From: Fidelibacterota bacterium
Lineage (GTDB): Bacteria > Pseudomonadota > Alphaproteobacteria > Rhodospirillales > Rhodospirillaceae
Direction: 5' to 3'
Assembly: GCA_947476625.1 (NCBI GenBank)
Contig: CANJRA010000006.1
Location: 47,998 to 111,997 of the forward strand
DNA length: 64,000 nt
The translations under genes and the position numbers were made by a program. The notes beneath the pieces were generated by a model that saw nothing but the letters and a program-made list of their open reading frames with translations, had not been told where the DNA came from and did not search any database. Below are positions 41,777 through 50,550 of the stretch, one piece after another. Position 1 is the first letter of the stretch. Each line of letters opens with the position of its first letter.

Positions 41777-42838
41777 ATGGACGACAGCCGCCCCACCGTT
41801 TTAGACCAGACCAACACCGCCACAGCGGAAAAGCCGAAATCGAGCCTTTTTCAACGCGGTGTGCGTGCGGTCGTTCTGCTGGTTCTCATCGGCGGCGTCA
41901 TTGGAGGCTACTTTCTCTACGAGCAGGCGCAGCGTTACCCGAGCACCGATGACGCCTACGTTCAGACCAATGTCGTGCAGATCGCGCCGCAGATTTCCGG
42001 AATCGTCAGCCGGGTACACGTCGTTAACAATCAGCACGTTGCTGCCGGCGCGCCTTTATTCGACATTGATTCCGCGCCGTTTGCCATTGCCGTTGAAGCC
42101 GCCCAAGCCGCCTTCGATGAGGCCGTCGAAACCGTCGGCGCCAGTGGCGCAGGCGTAAAAGCTGCTGCCGCGCGCGTACGTCAAACTGAAGCCGCGATGG
42201 CAAATGCCCGGCGCGAAGCCATACGCGGACGCGCTTTGCGCGAGGCCGGCAGCTTATCGGTCTCGGGTCTCGACACCCGCGAAGCCGCTCTCAAACAAGC
42301 CGAAACCTCCAGCGAAGCAACCCTCGCCGAGCTCGACCGGGCACAACAGCAATACGGCGGATCGGGCAAGGAAAACGCGCGCCTGCGCGCGGCGGGTGCA
42401 GCCTTACGTAAGGCGCAACTCGACCTGAGCCACACCGAGATGCGCGCGCCCGCGGCAGGCTGGGTCGCGAACGTGACATTGCGCGAAGGCGCCTTCGCCA
42501 TGATGGCGCGCCCGGCGTTTGCACTGGTGGAAGACAAAGATTGGTGGGTCGATGCTCACTTCAAGGAAACTGATATCCATCGGATCAAACCCGGCCAGCC
42601 GGTTGCCGTGGAGATCGACATGTATCCAGGGATTACATTGAAAGGCGAAGTAGAGAGCATCAGTGCCGGGTCGGGCGCGATTTTCTCGCTGATGCCGCCC
42701 GAGAACGCCACCGGCAACTGGGTCAAGGTGACGCAGCGTTATACTGTGCGCGTTAAAATTATTGATCGCCCGCCAAATCCGACTCAGCCCTTGCGCATCG
42801 GCGCAAGCTCGCAGGTCAAAATCGATACCGCGCAATAA
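41777..42838 (+). CDS. emrA: EmrA-like membrane fusion protein
   Basis: 353-residue periplasmic adaptor of a DHA2-type efflux pump. It has a short cytosolic N-terminus, a transmembrane helix (about 30-50), a lipoyl half-motif YPSTDDAYVQTNVVQIAPQISG, an alpha-helical hairpin, a second lipoyl half and a beta-barrel with DWWVDAHFKETDIHRIKPGQPV. I chose the ATG at 41777 with GAGAG upstream; an earlier start adds nine residues. It lies 12 bp before emrB. Confidence 0.93.
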   Translation: MDDSRPTVLDQTNTATAEKPKSSLFQRGVRAVVLLVLIGGVIGGYFLYEQAQRYPSTDDAYVQTNVVQIAPQISGIVSRVHVVNNQHVAAGAPLFDIDSAPFAIAVEAAQAAFDEAVETVGASGAGVKAAAARVRQTEAAMANARREAIRGRALREAGSLSVSGLDTREAALKQAETSSEATLAELDRAQQQYGGSGKENARLRAAGAALRKAQLDLSHTEMRAPAAGWVANVTLREGAFAMMARPAFALVEDKDWWVDAHFKETDIHRIKPGQPVAVEIDMYPGITLKGEVESISAGSGAIFSLMPPENATGNWVKVTQRYTVRVKIIDRPPNPTQPLRIGASSQVKIDTAQ

Positions 42839-42850
42839 GCGAGCGCCAAC

Positions 42851-44404
42851 ATGGCCGACGCCATAATCGACACGCAAGAAGAGCAGCCTCAGCTTCACGG
42901 CTTGGCGTTGTTTGCGACCACGCTGGCCGTCATGCTCGCGATGATGCTCGAGATGCTCGACATGACGGTCGTCAATGTCGCGATGCCGCACATGATGGGC
43001 AGCCTGGGCGCAACCTCCGATCAGATTATCTGGATACTTACGTCGTACATGGTTGCATCCGCCGTGGTGATGCCGCTCACGGGCTATCTGGCCGGCAAGC
43101 TCGGACGCCGCCGCCTGTTACTGACCGCGATCACAGGTTTCGTTCTCGCGTCCGCCGCTTGCGGCGCGGCGCAAACATTGACCGAGATGGTCGGTTTCCG
43201 CCTGATTCAAGGCGCCATGGGCGCAACGCTGGCGCCGTTATCGCAAGCCGTCATGATGACGATCTTTTCAAAAAAGAACCGCGGCAGCGCCATGGGCATC
43301 TGGGGCCTCGGCATGATGGTGGTGCCTGTGCTGGGTCCGACGGTCGGCGGTTACCTCACCGATGCGCTGAATTGGCGTTGGGTATTTTATATCAACGTGC
43401 CGCTCGGCATTCTCGCGCTGCTGCTTGCCTCGGCCTACGTTCCGGACTCACCCAAACGGCCGCAACGCACAGATTGGTTGGGCCTAGGCCTTCTCGTTAC
43501 GGCTATCGGGTCGTTGCAGTTGGTGCTTGATCTCGGCAATGCACACAGCTGGTTCGACTCCCCGCTCATCCAGGCGTTGGTGGCAGCAGCCTTGGTAGCA
43601 GGCATCGCGTTCATCTATCGCTGCTGGGGCCGTCCCGGCGCCATCGTCAACCTCACGGTCTATAAAGACCGCAACTTTGCGTCATCGTCGATTTTGGTGG
43701 TGTCGTTTGCCATCGCCATGTTCGGAATCATGACGCTGTTACCGTTGATGCTGGGCTCTGTCATGCGCTACCCGGCAGAAGTCGTCGGCGAAGTCATGGC
43801 GCCGCGCGGTCTCGCGATGGGTGTGATGATGTTGTTAGTCGGCCGCTACGTCGGCAAGTTTGATCCGCGCGGTATGATGTTGGCAGGCGTGATCATTCTC
43901 GCGGGTGGCACTTACGTCTATTCACTTTTCCCCGCCAACGTCAGTCCGGGCTGGGTGGTGATCCCCGGCGCGTTGCAAGGCATCGGTATGTCGTTGTTCT
44001 TTCTTCCGTCATCAATGCTGGCCTACGAAACAATGCCGCGTCACCTCACGGAAGCCGCCGCCGGTCTGTATGGATTGATGCGCACCATCGGCGGTTCCAT
44101 CGGCGTTGCGGTCATCGGGCTCCTGCTCGCGCGGCGTAATGAATATCACTGGCAGGCCTTAAGTCCGCACGTGACACCCTACGATCCCAATGTGCATGCG
44201 TGGCTTGATGCGCAGGGCATCACGCTCGATACGCCGGGCGTCGGCGCGCGATTGTTCGGCCAAGTCATGCAGCAGGCGCAACTACTGGCCTTCGGCGACA
44301 TGTTCGCGCTCGTGGCCGGGCTTGTGGTGTTGCTGGCACCGCTGGTTTTCATCTTGCGGCGCACGCACCACAAACCCGACGAAACGCTTGCTCCGGCCGA
44401 ATAG
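42851..44404 (+). CDS. emrB: EmrB-like MFS efflux transporter (DHA2)
   Basis: 517-residue proton-driven multidrug exporter with 14 predicted transmembrane helices. The DHA2 motif A/B regions are clear: LDMTVVNVAMPHM, MPLTGYLAGKLGRRRLL and RLIQGAMGATLAPLSQAVMM. It works with EmrA, exporting hydrophobic compounds directly to the outside via an outer-membrane channel that is not in this window. Confidence 0.94.
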   Translation: MADAIIDTQEEQPQLHGLALFATTLAVMLAMMLEMLDMTVVNVAMPHMMGSLGATSDQIIWILTSYMVASAVVMPLTGYLAGKLGRRRLLLTAITGFVLASAACGAAQTLTEMVGFRLIQGAMGATLAPLSQAVMMTIFSKKNRGSAMGIWGLGMMVVPVLGPTVGGYLTDALNWRWVFYINVPLGILALLLASAYVPDSPKRPQRTDWLGLGLLVTAIGSLQLVLDLGNAHSWFDSPLIQALVAAALVAGIAFIYRCWGRPGAIVNLTVYKDRNFASSSILVVSFAIAMFGIMTLLPLMLGSVMRYPAEVVGEVMAPRGLAMGVMMLLVGRYVGKFDPRGMMLAGVIILAGGTYVYSLFPANVSPGWVVIPGALQGIGMSLFFLPSSMLAYETMPRHLTEAAAGLYGLMRTIGGSIGVAVIGLLLARRNEYHWQALSPHVTPYDPNVHAWLDAQGITLDTPGVGARLFGQVMQQAQLLAFGDMFALVAGLVVLLAPLVFILRRTHHKPDETLAPAE

Positions 44405-44412
44405 CCGCCGTT

Positions 44413-44432
44413 AGCAGACCGCGCGGTCTGCT
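44413..44432. terminator. 20-bp GC-rich palindrome after emrB
   Basis: AGCAGACCGCGCGGTCTGCT, self-complementary, starts 9 bp after the emrB stop. It would form a strong hairpin, but no T-run follows, so termination is likely only if Rho-assisted. Confidence 0.55.
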
Positions 44433-44558
44433 GCCAATGTATTGATCCCACGCGTTATTATTGTTCCGTTAGCGTCTTTCTGGCACGTTTCATGTGCCGG
44501 GCTTGAGCTCGGGAGGTCCCTTGCGCCGGCACTGGTTCAACGTGCTAGGGGAACTTTT

Positions 44559-44819
44559 ATGTCCAGTTTAGCGCTGCAGTTAGCCAACTACCGTCTGACC
44601 ACCGCTCAAATCTTTTACTTCATGCCCGACCATCCCAAGCTCTTGCCGGAATTCATATGGCAGGAGTTGGACCTCGCGCCGAAATTTCCGGTGCTGAAGA
44701 AGTTCCTCGATTTCTGGGAATGCAATCTCGACGGCAAGCTGCATTCGGTGAAAGTCGCGCACTGCCGTCTTATCAAACCGGCCGAGATCCGCAACGTCGA
44801 ACAGTTGCGCTTACATTAA
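44559..44819 (+). CDS. usg: Usg family protein
   Basis: 86 residues from the ATG at 44559-44561, with AGGGG 8 bp upstream. The sequence LANYRLTTAQIFYFMPDHPKLLPEFIWQELDLAPKFP, then LDFWECNLDGKLHSVKVAH and RLIKPAEIR is the Usg family signature, a small alphaproteobacterial protein of unknown function (the name comes from a gene upstream of trpF-type loci). Its stop overlaps the stop of the convergent gene by 3 bp. Confidence 0.92.
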   Translation: MSSLALQLANYRLTTAQIFYFMPDHPKLLPEFIWQELDLAPKFPVLKKFLDFWECNLDGKLHSVKVAHCRLIKPAEIRNVEQLRLH

Positions 44820-45322
44820 TCCGGCGCGGCCGCGGCGAGATCGACGAGACGCGGGCGATGGCCGCAGGCTTCGATAAAACGGCGCAAATCGGATGCGCTG
44901 AAGGTTGTCGTGATGGTGTTGGTCAGCGGATGCGCGTTGATGACCTCAGCGTGCATCATCTCGGCATCCAAGATAACTTGCACATCACAGCCCGGATCAT
45001 TGATCACACAAAACGGCGTGACGGAACCGGGGGCAACGCCCAGCACCCGCATCAAACGATCCGCCGAACCGAAAGACAAACGCGCCGAACCAATGACGTG
45101 CGCGAGTTTTTTGAGGTCGATACGACGTCCGCCCGGTGCCACCACTAGCCACATCTTTTTCTTGGCGTCGCAGAGAAACAGATTCTTCACCGACACACCT
45201 GGCAGGTGCCCGATCTCCGCTTCCAGTTCCTCAACGGTAAATGCCGCTGCGTGCGCGACCGTCTTCGTCTCCAGCCCAAGCGCGTTTAGGCGCGCGAACA
45301 GCTCATCGGGTGTCGCGGGCGT
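44816..45322 (-). CDS. ProX/YbaK-type prolyl-tRNA deacylase without a canonical start
   Basis: Hydrolyses misacylated Ala- or Cys-tRNA-Pro in trans. The YbaK fold is complete only if read from just after the tldE stop: TPATPDELFARL... then VAHAAAFTVEELEAEIGHLPG, SVKNLFLCDAKKKMWLVV, RLSFGSADRLMRVLGVAPGSVTPF and FRFIEACGH-like RRFIEACGH. No ATG, GTG or TTG exists before the late GTG at 45194-45196, which would delete the N-terminal third. The first codon after the in-frame tldE TAA is ACG (45320-45322). Translation may restart there after tldE, or the start codon has been lost; a pseudogene is possible. Confidence 0.8.
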   Translation of the reverse strand, partial: TPATPDELFARLNALGLETKTVAHAAAFTVEELEAEIGHLPGVSVKNLFLCDAKKKMWLVVAPGGRRIDLKKLAHVIGSARLSFGSADRLMRVLGVAPGSVTPFCVINDPGCDVQVILDAEMMHAEVINAHPLTNTITTTFSASDLRRFIEACGHRPRLVDLAAAAPD

Positions 45323-46645
45323 TTACAGCGTCATACGAAAGTCGTCGATCACCGCGCCCGGCAGCCGCATGGACCGCGTTGAACGCGCCTCATAGGTATC
45401 GCTCGATAACAAGAGATTGCACGTGGATGTCAAACCGGCGAGGTTCGCGCCGAGCATGCGATAAACCGTGTCGTCGAAACGCATGACATTCAGCGGCGCA
45501 ACGATCTCGCCGTTTTCGACCCAGAAGGTGGCGAAGCGCGTCATCCCCGTCATCCGACAGGCGTTGCGGTCGGAATAATTGAGATACCAAAGATTGCCGA
45601 CATACACGCCCGTACCCAGCGCCGTCAGCACATCGGTTTCTTTCAAGCTGCCACCCTTCATGTCCAGCGCCAGCGGCGATTCCGAACCGTCGGCGCCGTT
45701 CTGCGCCGCGCCGAACTCGGCGGCGGAGCGCGGACTGATCAGGCAGTCTTTGTAAACACCACCGTCAATCAAGGTTACGCTGGCGGGCTTCACAAAGCCT
45801 TCGTCCTGAAATCCCGGCGCAAGGCCCTCGCCGATATTTTCGGTGAGCGTAACGGCCACATTAAGTGTGACGCCCTGCTCGACCATTTTGATCAGCGGGG
45901 TGGTAGCGGTGCGATGCTCAGCAAGGCCGAAGCCGCCCCAGCTCAGCATGCCCATCACTTCTTCCAGGGCTGCCGGTGCCAAAAATACGCGGTAGCCGCC
46001 GGGCGCTACCGTTTTAGCGGGCCGCGCCAGCGCTGCCAAACGGGCCTTGGCGCTATCGGCCTTGGCGGCGAAGGCCGCCGCATCCCAGGCCGATCCCGCG
46101 TGGTTCATTTTCACGGCGCGGTCGCCGGCAAGGTAATAGCTGAGGTCGGTTGTGAAGGCGTTGACCGTATCCCAATTGCGCTGGCCGAAGCTATTGGCGA
46201 AGCCGCGGTGGATAGGCCCGCCCGCATAGAAGCCGACCATGTCGTGACCGGCACCGGCGCGCAGCACCGCATCGACCGCCTCATCTGACGTCGGCAATCG
46301 ATTGGGCATGGTCCGCGCACTCGATTGCGGCGCTGTGTTGATGAGGAAAAAGGGATCTTCGGGCGTATCGCTCAGAACATCGCGCAAAGTCTGCACGGCG
46401 GCCCGCACCGTCGACACATCATCGCTGTGATGTCCGCTCAGCGTGATGGTTTGCGACGCGTGCCGCGTGCCGCGAAACAATTCAAGTGTGAGGTACCGCT
46501 GCGTGACCGCCCCGGCCTGACGCACGGCCGAGTGATTGAAGCGCACAAAATCCGAGACCTCGCCTGAGAACCGCGCAAGGTAGCCCTCGCCGGTTTGCAA
46601 GTGCGCCGTGACGACGTCTGCGAGCGCAAAAAACTGTTCCTGCAT
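45323..46645 (-). CDS. TldE/PmbA-like subunit of a TldD-type protease
   Basis: 440 residues of the TldD/PmbA (peptidase U62) family, the non-catalytic partner. It lacks HExxxH and shows TldE-type segments such as FSGEVSDFVRFNHSAVRQAG and the C-terminal GNLWYLNYSDRNACRMTGMTRFATFWVENGEIVAPLN. TldD/TldE complexes degrade unfolded peptides and cut microcin B17 leader. It follows tldD by 6 bp and ends directly in the same frame as the deacylase-like gene. Confidence 0.88.
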   Translation of the reverse strand: MQEQFFALADVVTAHLQTGEGYLARFSGEVSDFVRFNHSAVRQAGAVTQRYLTLELFRGTRHASQTITLSGHHSDDVSTVRAAVQTLRDVLSDTPEDPFFLINTAPQSSARTMPNRLPTSDEAVDAVLRAGAGHDMVGFYAGGPIHRGFANSFGQRNWDTVNAFTTDLSYYLAGDRAVKMNHAGSAWDAAAFAAKADSAKARLAALARPAKTVAPGGYRVFLAPAALEEVMGMLSWGGFGLAEHRTATTPLIKMVEQGVTLNVAVTLTENIGEGLAPGFQDEGFVKPASVTLIDGGVYKDCLISPRSAAEFGAAQNGADGSESPLALDMKGGSLKETDVLTALGTGVYVGNLWYLNYSDRNACRMTGMTRFATFWVENGEIVAPLNVMRFDDTVYRMLGANLAGLTSTCNLLLSSDTYEARSTRSMRLPGAVIDDFRMTL

Positions 46646-46651
46646 GATGGA

Positions 46652-48106
46652 TCAGCCGCCGCCGAAGACTTGCACGTCGCCGAACAAACCCGGCGGCGAT
46701 GCATGACCGACACGAATAGCTTGATTGGGTTCGCCCTTGCCGCAGTTCGGCGTGCCAAGAACTTCAACTGTCCCGGCATTCCCAAGGCCTTTCAGGTTGC
46801 GCCAGAAGGTCGCCGAAATTCCCCGGTAGTTGGGATTCTTTACCACCGCACCCAGTTTACCGTTTTTGATAAGACGGCCGCGCTCGCAGCCAAATTGGAA
46901 TTTATTGCGGCTATCGTCTATCGACCAGGACACGTTCGTTTCCATCGTAACGCCGTTTTCGATTTGGCCGACGAGGTCATCAAAGCTCGACTCACCCGCT
47001 TCGACATTCAAATTCGCCATGCGGTCGATGGCGGGCCGGTTCCAGCTGCACGCGCGCGCATTGGCCACACCCGCAATATTGGCGCGCGACTGACTGAAAG
47101 CGCCGCCCAGCGAGCGCTGCAGAATGCCGCCCTGAATCAAAAAATGCTTTTGCGCGGGCGTGCCGTCGTCGTCATAAGCATAAGACGCAGCTTCACCGGC
47201 CACGCCGGGATCGAACGTCACATTCAGGAGTTTCGAGCCGTACTGATACGCGCCGAACATATCGAGCGTGACGAAACTGGTCCCGGCATAATTACGCTCG
47301 TCGCCGAGAATACGGTCCAACTCCAGCGGATGACCGATGGACTCATGGATCTGGATATACATCTGGTCTGCCGCCAGCAGCAGATCCATCGCGCCGGTCG
47401 GACAATCCGGCGCGGCCAGAAGCTCAAGCGCTTCCTCACCGATGCGCGGTGCCGCTGTCCAGAAGCCGACATCGTCGAGTACATCCAGCCCACCTTGGCG
47501 GATCACACCGCCGCGTCCAAAGGTGCGCGTCTGCGTTTCCGTGCCGTCCGAAGCGCTGGCATTAAGGCCCGGCACGACAATCCCCGCGCTGCGGCGAATA
47601 AAATCACCCTGCGACGTCGCCAAAACAGATTCTTCATCGGTAAACGATAACGACGCCGACCAGTCGACGATGCGCGCATCGCGCTTCAGTCGCTCGGCCT
47701 GTTCACGCAAACGACCGATTTTGTCTTTGCGCGAGATGGCATCCCACCGCGTGCGCGGCTGTACGTCATGATCGTGGCGCACGGCCTTTTCGCCCGCGCT
47801 TTTCTCGCCAAGGCGCGGCAATGGTGCGACCATACGGCCCGCCGCCCTTTTCGCCCACGCCAGCGCATCCGCGCCCGCGCGCTGCAGTCCCAACGCGCTA
47901 AGATCCGACGTGGCCGCGTACCCCATGCCCGTGCCGCTGTGCACGGTGATCATGGCACCGGCGTCTTCGCTCAAACCGATAGGATCGACCACGCCGCGCG
48001 TGACGCCCAGATGCTCGGACGTACCGCGCATCACGCGCACCGACCAGAAGTCGCAGGCGGGTGCGGCGGCGGCAAAGCGAGCGGCGATATCGGCGGCAAA
48101 ACTCAT
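46652..48106 (-). CDS. tldD: TldD-like zinc metallopeptidase
   Basis: 484 residues from the ATG at 48104-48106; the longer frame is rejected because it overlaps mnmC. The metal site is HESIGH (HExxxH) within QIHESIGHPLELDRI, and further zinc-ligand regions include GNPNYRG-like NPNYRGISATFWRNLKGLG and PNCGKGEPNQAIRVGHASP at the end. Works as a heterodimer with TldE downstream. Its start lies 56 bp from the divergent mnmC start. Confidence 0.9.
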   Translation of the reverse strand: MSFAADIAARFAAAAPACDFWSVRVMRGTSEHLGVTRGVVDPIGLSEDAGAMITVHSGTGMGYAATSDLSALGLQRAGADALAWAKRAAGRMVAPLPRLGEKSAGEKAVRHDHDVQPRTRWDAISRKDKIGRLREQAERLKRDARIVDWSASLSFTDEESVLATSQGDFIRRSAGIVVPGLNASASDGTETQTRTFGRGGVIRQGGLDVLDDVGFWTAAPRIGEEALELLAAPDCPTGAMDLLLAADQMYIQIHESIGHPLELDRILGDERNYAGTSFVTLDMFGAYQYGSKLLNVTFDPGVAGEAASYAYDDDGTPAQKHFLIQGGILQRSLGGAFSQSRANIAGVANARACSWNRPAIDRMANLNVEAGESSFDDLVGQIENGVTMETNVSWSIDDSRNKFQFGCERGRLIKNGKLGAVVKNPNYRGISATFWRNLKGLGNAGTVEVLGTPNCGKGEPNQAIRVGHASPPGLFGDVQVFGGG

Positions 48107-48162
48107 GCCCCAGATGTGGCGCAGCGCGCGCGACTTTGCAAGCAGCCTGCTATAGTCCGGAC

Positions 48163-50133
48163 ATGTCCGGGGACACACATATATCCACGCGCGAACGCCG
48201 CCTGCCCGATCCCGGCTTGGTATGGGACGACGGCGTGGCCGCTGCCGCGCATTTTGGCGATGTTTATTTCAGCCGCGACGGCGGCCTCGCCGAAACACGC
48301 CATGTTTTCCTTAGCGGTTGCGATCTGCCGCAAGCGTGGTCCGAGGCTGACTGTTTCACCGTCGGCGAACTCGGCTTCGGCACCGGCCGCAACTTCCTGG
48401 CAACCTGGGAGCTGTGGCGCAAAACACACAAGCCCGGCGCCCGCCTGCATTACATCGCGGTCGAGGGCTATCCGTTGACCCCGGATGAATTGCGCCGCTG
48501 TCTCACACCATGGCCGGAATTGGCCGATTTAGCCCAAGGCCTCTTGCGGGTTTATGGCGCGCCGCAGCCCGGCTTTCACCGCTTGTTTCTCGGCGACAAT
48601 ATTTTTCTCACGCTTTTGTTCGGCGAGGCCGCCTGCGTTCTCGAACAACTGGAAGCGAACGTCGACGCGTGGTTCCTCGACGGCTTCGCGCCCGACCGAA
48701 ACCCTGCCATGTGGAGCAGTGAAGTCTTTACCCAGATCGCGCAGCTCTCGCACGCGGGTACGCGCTTGGCCACATACAGCGCCGCCAGCGATGTCCGCCG
48801 CGGTCTCGACGCAACAGGCTTTGACATCACCAAGGCGCCGGGATTTGGCACTAAGCGCGAGATGCTGCGCGGACGTTTTCGCGGCACACAGCACACATCG
48901 CGCCTACAGCCCTGGTTCGCGCGGCCCGTGCGTACGCACAAACAAGGTCACGCTGTGATTATCGGGGGCGGTATTGCCGGCACAAGCGCTGCGCATGCTC
49001 TGCAACGACGTGGCTGGCGCACAACAATTATCGAACGCAACGCCGCGCTGGCCGATGGGGCCTCCGGCAATCCCGTCGGCGTGCTGATGCCGCGCCTGAC
49101 GGCAGCGCCCAATCTCGACGGACGCTTTTACGCCGGCGCGTGGCGTACCGCGCTCAATGGCCTTAGTGACATCAACGACCGGTGTGGCCTCCTGCAACTC
49201 GCAACCGATGGCGGCGAAGCTACGCGTCATATCGCGATAGCGGCAAACGGCCTGCTGCCAGAATCGTTCTTGTCTTATGTCACTGCCGATCAAGCGTCCG
49301 ACATCGCAGACTGCAAGGTTCAGCACAGCGCTTTGTATTTCCCGCAAGGCGGATGGTGCGACCCGCGCGCGTTTTGCCATGCGCTTTCGGCCGCCTCGGA
49401 CGTCATTCTGAATACCGCTGTAGGCGCGCTCCACCATGACGGCAGCATGTGGCGCATTATGAACGACGCCGGCGATCTGGTCATGCAAGCCGATGTGGTC
49501 GTGCTTGCGAACGCGCACGGCGCGGCGGCCTTGCCGGCATCCGCATGGTTGCCGCTGCAAGTGCGCCGCGGGCAAATCACCATGGCGCCGCCGACACCTC
49601 ATAGTCGCGGCTTGCGCACAGTCCTGACCTACGGCGGCTATATGACTCCGGCGCACAACGGCGCTCACAGCATCGGCGCGACCTTCGACTGGGTGGCGGC
49701 GAGCGACCTGAACACACCGCCACCGGTCATCGCCAAGGATCACGTTCGCAATCTCGACGACCTTGCGCGCGTCTTGCCGGACATAATGACCGGACTTGAT
49801 ATGGATGCTCTGACCGGTCGCGCGGGCTTTCGCTGCACAACACTCGATCACCTGCCGATGGCCGGACCACTGCCTAGCGCCGAAACCTATCAACGCGACT
49901 TCGCCGAACTGCGCCATGGTCATCCGTGGGCGCGTTACCCCGAAGCTGTCTACCAGCCCGGTCTCTATACTTTGACCGGCCTCGGGGCGCGCGGTCTGGT
50001 GTCTGCACCTCTGGCCGCCGAGATTGTTGCCTCACATATCTGCGGCGAACCCTGGCCGCTTGAGCGCGACCTCGTCACGGCGTTGCATCCTGCACGAATC
50101 CTCGTGCGGGATTTGAAGCGGCGTGAAGCTTAG
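48163..50133 (+). CDS. mnmC: tRNA U34 modification enzyme MnmC (bifunctional)
   Basis: 656 residues from the ATG at 48163. The N-terminal methyltransferase (about 1-240) has FTVGELGFGTGRNFLATW and the WFLDGFAPDRNPAMW motif. The C-terminal FAD oxidoreductase (about 260-656) opens with HAVIIGGGIAGTSAAHAL and ends with GLGARGLVSAPLAAE. It converts cmnm5s2U to mnm5s2U at the wobble position. TATAGT at 48151-48156 is a possible -10, which would be very close to the start; no -35 was found. Expression shares the short gap with tldD. Confidence 0.95.
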   Translation: MSGDTHISTRERRLPDPGLVWDDGVAAAAHFGDVYFSRDGGLAETRHVFLSGCDLPQAWSEADCFTVGELGFGTGRNFLATWELWRKTHKPGARLHYIAVEGYPLTPDELRRCLTPWPELADLAQGLLRVYGAPQPGFHRLFLGDNIFLTLLFGEAACVLEQLEANVDAWFLDGFAPDRNPAMWSSEVFTQIAQLSHAGTRLATYSAASDVRRGLDATGFDITKAPGFGTKREMLRGRFRGTQHTSRLQPWFARPVRTHKQGHAVIIGGGIAGTSAAHALQRRGWRTTIIERNAALADGASGNPVGVLMPRLTAAPNLDGRFYAGAWRTALNGLSDINDRCGLLQLATDGGEATRHIAIAANGLLPESFLSYVTADQASDIADCKVQHSALYFPQGGWCDPRAFCHALSAASDVILNTAVGALHHDGSMWRIMNDAGDLVMQADVVVLANAHGAAALPASAWLPLQVRRGQITMAPPTPHSRGLRTVLTYGGYMTPAHNGAHSIGATFDWVAASDLNTPPPVIAKDHVRNLDDLARVLPDIMTGLDMDALTGRAGFRCTTLDHLPMAGPLPSAETYQRDFAELRHGHPWARYPEAVYQPGLYTLTGLGARGLVSAPLAAEIVASHICGEPWPLERDLVTALHPARILVRDLKRREA

Positions 50134-50267
50134 GTTTTTGGGGGAGTGTTGAGAGGCTGAGGTCAGGACCGAAATTTCGGGGTCCATCAGCGCGGACGGG
50201 CGGTTAACGATGGGTCGGAAGCTCGACCCTGACCCCAGCATCTCGACATCACGTTTGCAGAATAAAG

Positions 50268-50317
50268 GTCTTCTCCCGGCGACCGGCGGGGTGCGCTCTA
50301 ATCGCGCGGGAGAAGAC
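50268..50317. repeat. REP-like inverted repeat
   Basis: Perfect 11-bp arms GTCTTCTCCCG (50268-50278) and CGGGAGAAGAC (50307-50317) around a 28-nt GC-rich middle. The CTTCTCCCG/CGGGAGAAG arms resemble dispersed intergenic palindromes of many alphaproteobacteria. I saw only this one copy in the window. Confidence 0.5.
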
Positions 50318-50449
50318 AAGGCCTTGAGGGTCGCCGGGGTAGGATTTGACTCGTGGGACAGTGACGCTCGAGGCCGATCACACAGGTATTTCTGAACACG
50401 GTATCGAGGTTGGCATGTGCCTATAAGGTTGCTACGCTCCTTGGGTTAT

Positions 50450-50466
50450 GTGGGAAAAATTCCCAC
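50450..50466. promoter_or_regulatory. Operator-like palindrome 1 upstream of DUF6502
   Basis: GTGGGAA-AAA-TTCCCAC, a perfect 7-bp inverted repeat with a 3-nt centre. It matches site 2 in both arms and spacing; centres are 63 bp apart, about six helical turns. Confidence 0.7.
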
Positions 50467-50509
50467 TGACAACCGTAAGCTATTTGAGGCCTGCGGGCGT
50501 GTCAACAAA

Positions 50510-50532
50510 AATGTGGGAAATTTTCCCACATT
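50510..50532. promoter_or_regulatory. Operator-like palindrome 2 upstream of DUF6502
   Basis: A 23-bp perfect palindrome with core GTGGGAA-ATT-TTCCCAC at 50513-50529, extended by AAT/ATT at the ends. It ends 18 bp before the DUF6502 ATG, so a bound protein would block translation or promoter clearance; self-regulation by DUF6502 is an inference. Confidence 0.72.
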
Positions 50533-50550
50533 GTGGCATAACCTTGATGC

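Larger units (their letters stand above)
50134..50550. other. Gene-free palindrome-rich region before DUF6502
   Basis: 417 bp without a credible gene. It contains the palindrome CCGAAATTTCGG (50169-50180), a small hairpin GGGTCG-GAAGCT-CGACCC (50212-50229), a long inverted repeat (50268-50317) and two operator-like palindromes close to the DUF6502 start. A short plus-strand frame at 50210-50395 crosses these structures and is not supported. Confidence 0.7.

Noticed and set aside
48136..48156. TTGCAA and TATAGT as a mnmC promoter pair
   Set aside because: The spacing is only 9 bp, too short for a sigma-70 promoter.
50210..50395. 61-codon plus-strand frame before DUF6502
   Set aside because: It crosses the palindromes, has no ribosome-binding site and no protein-like pattern.
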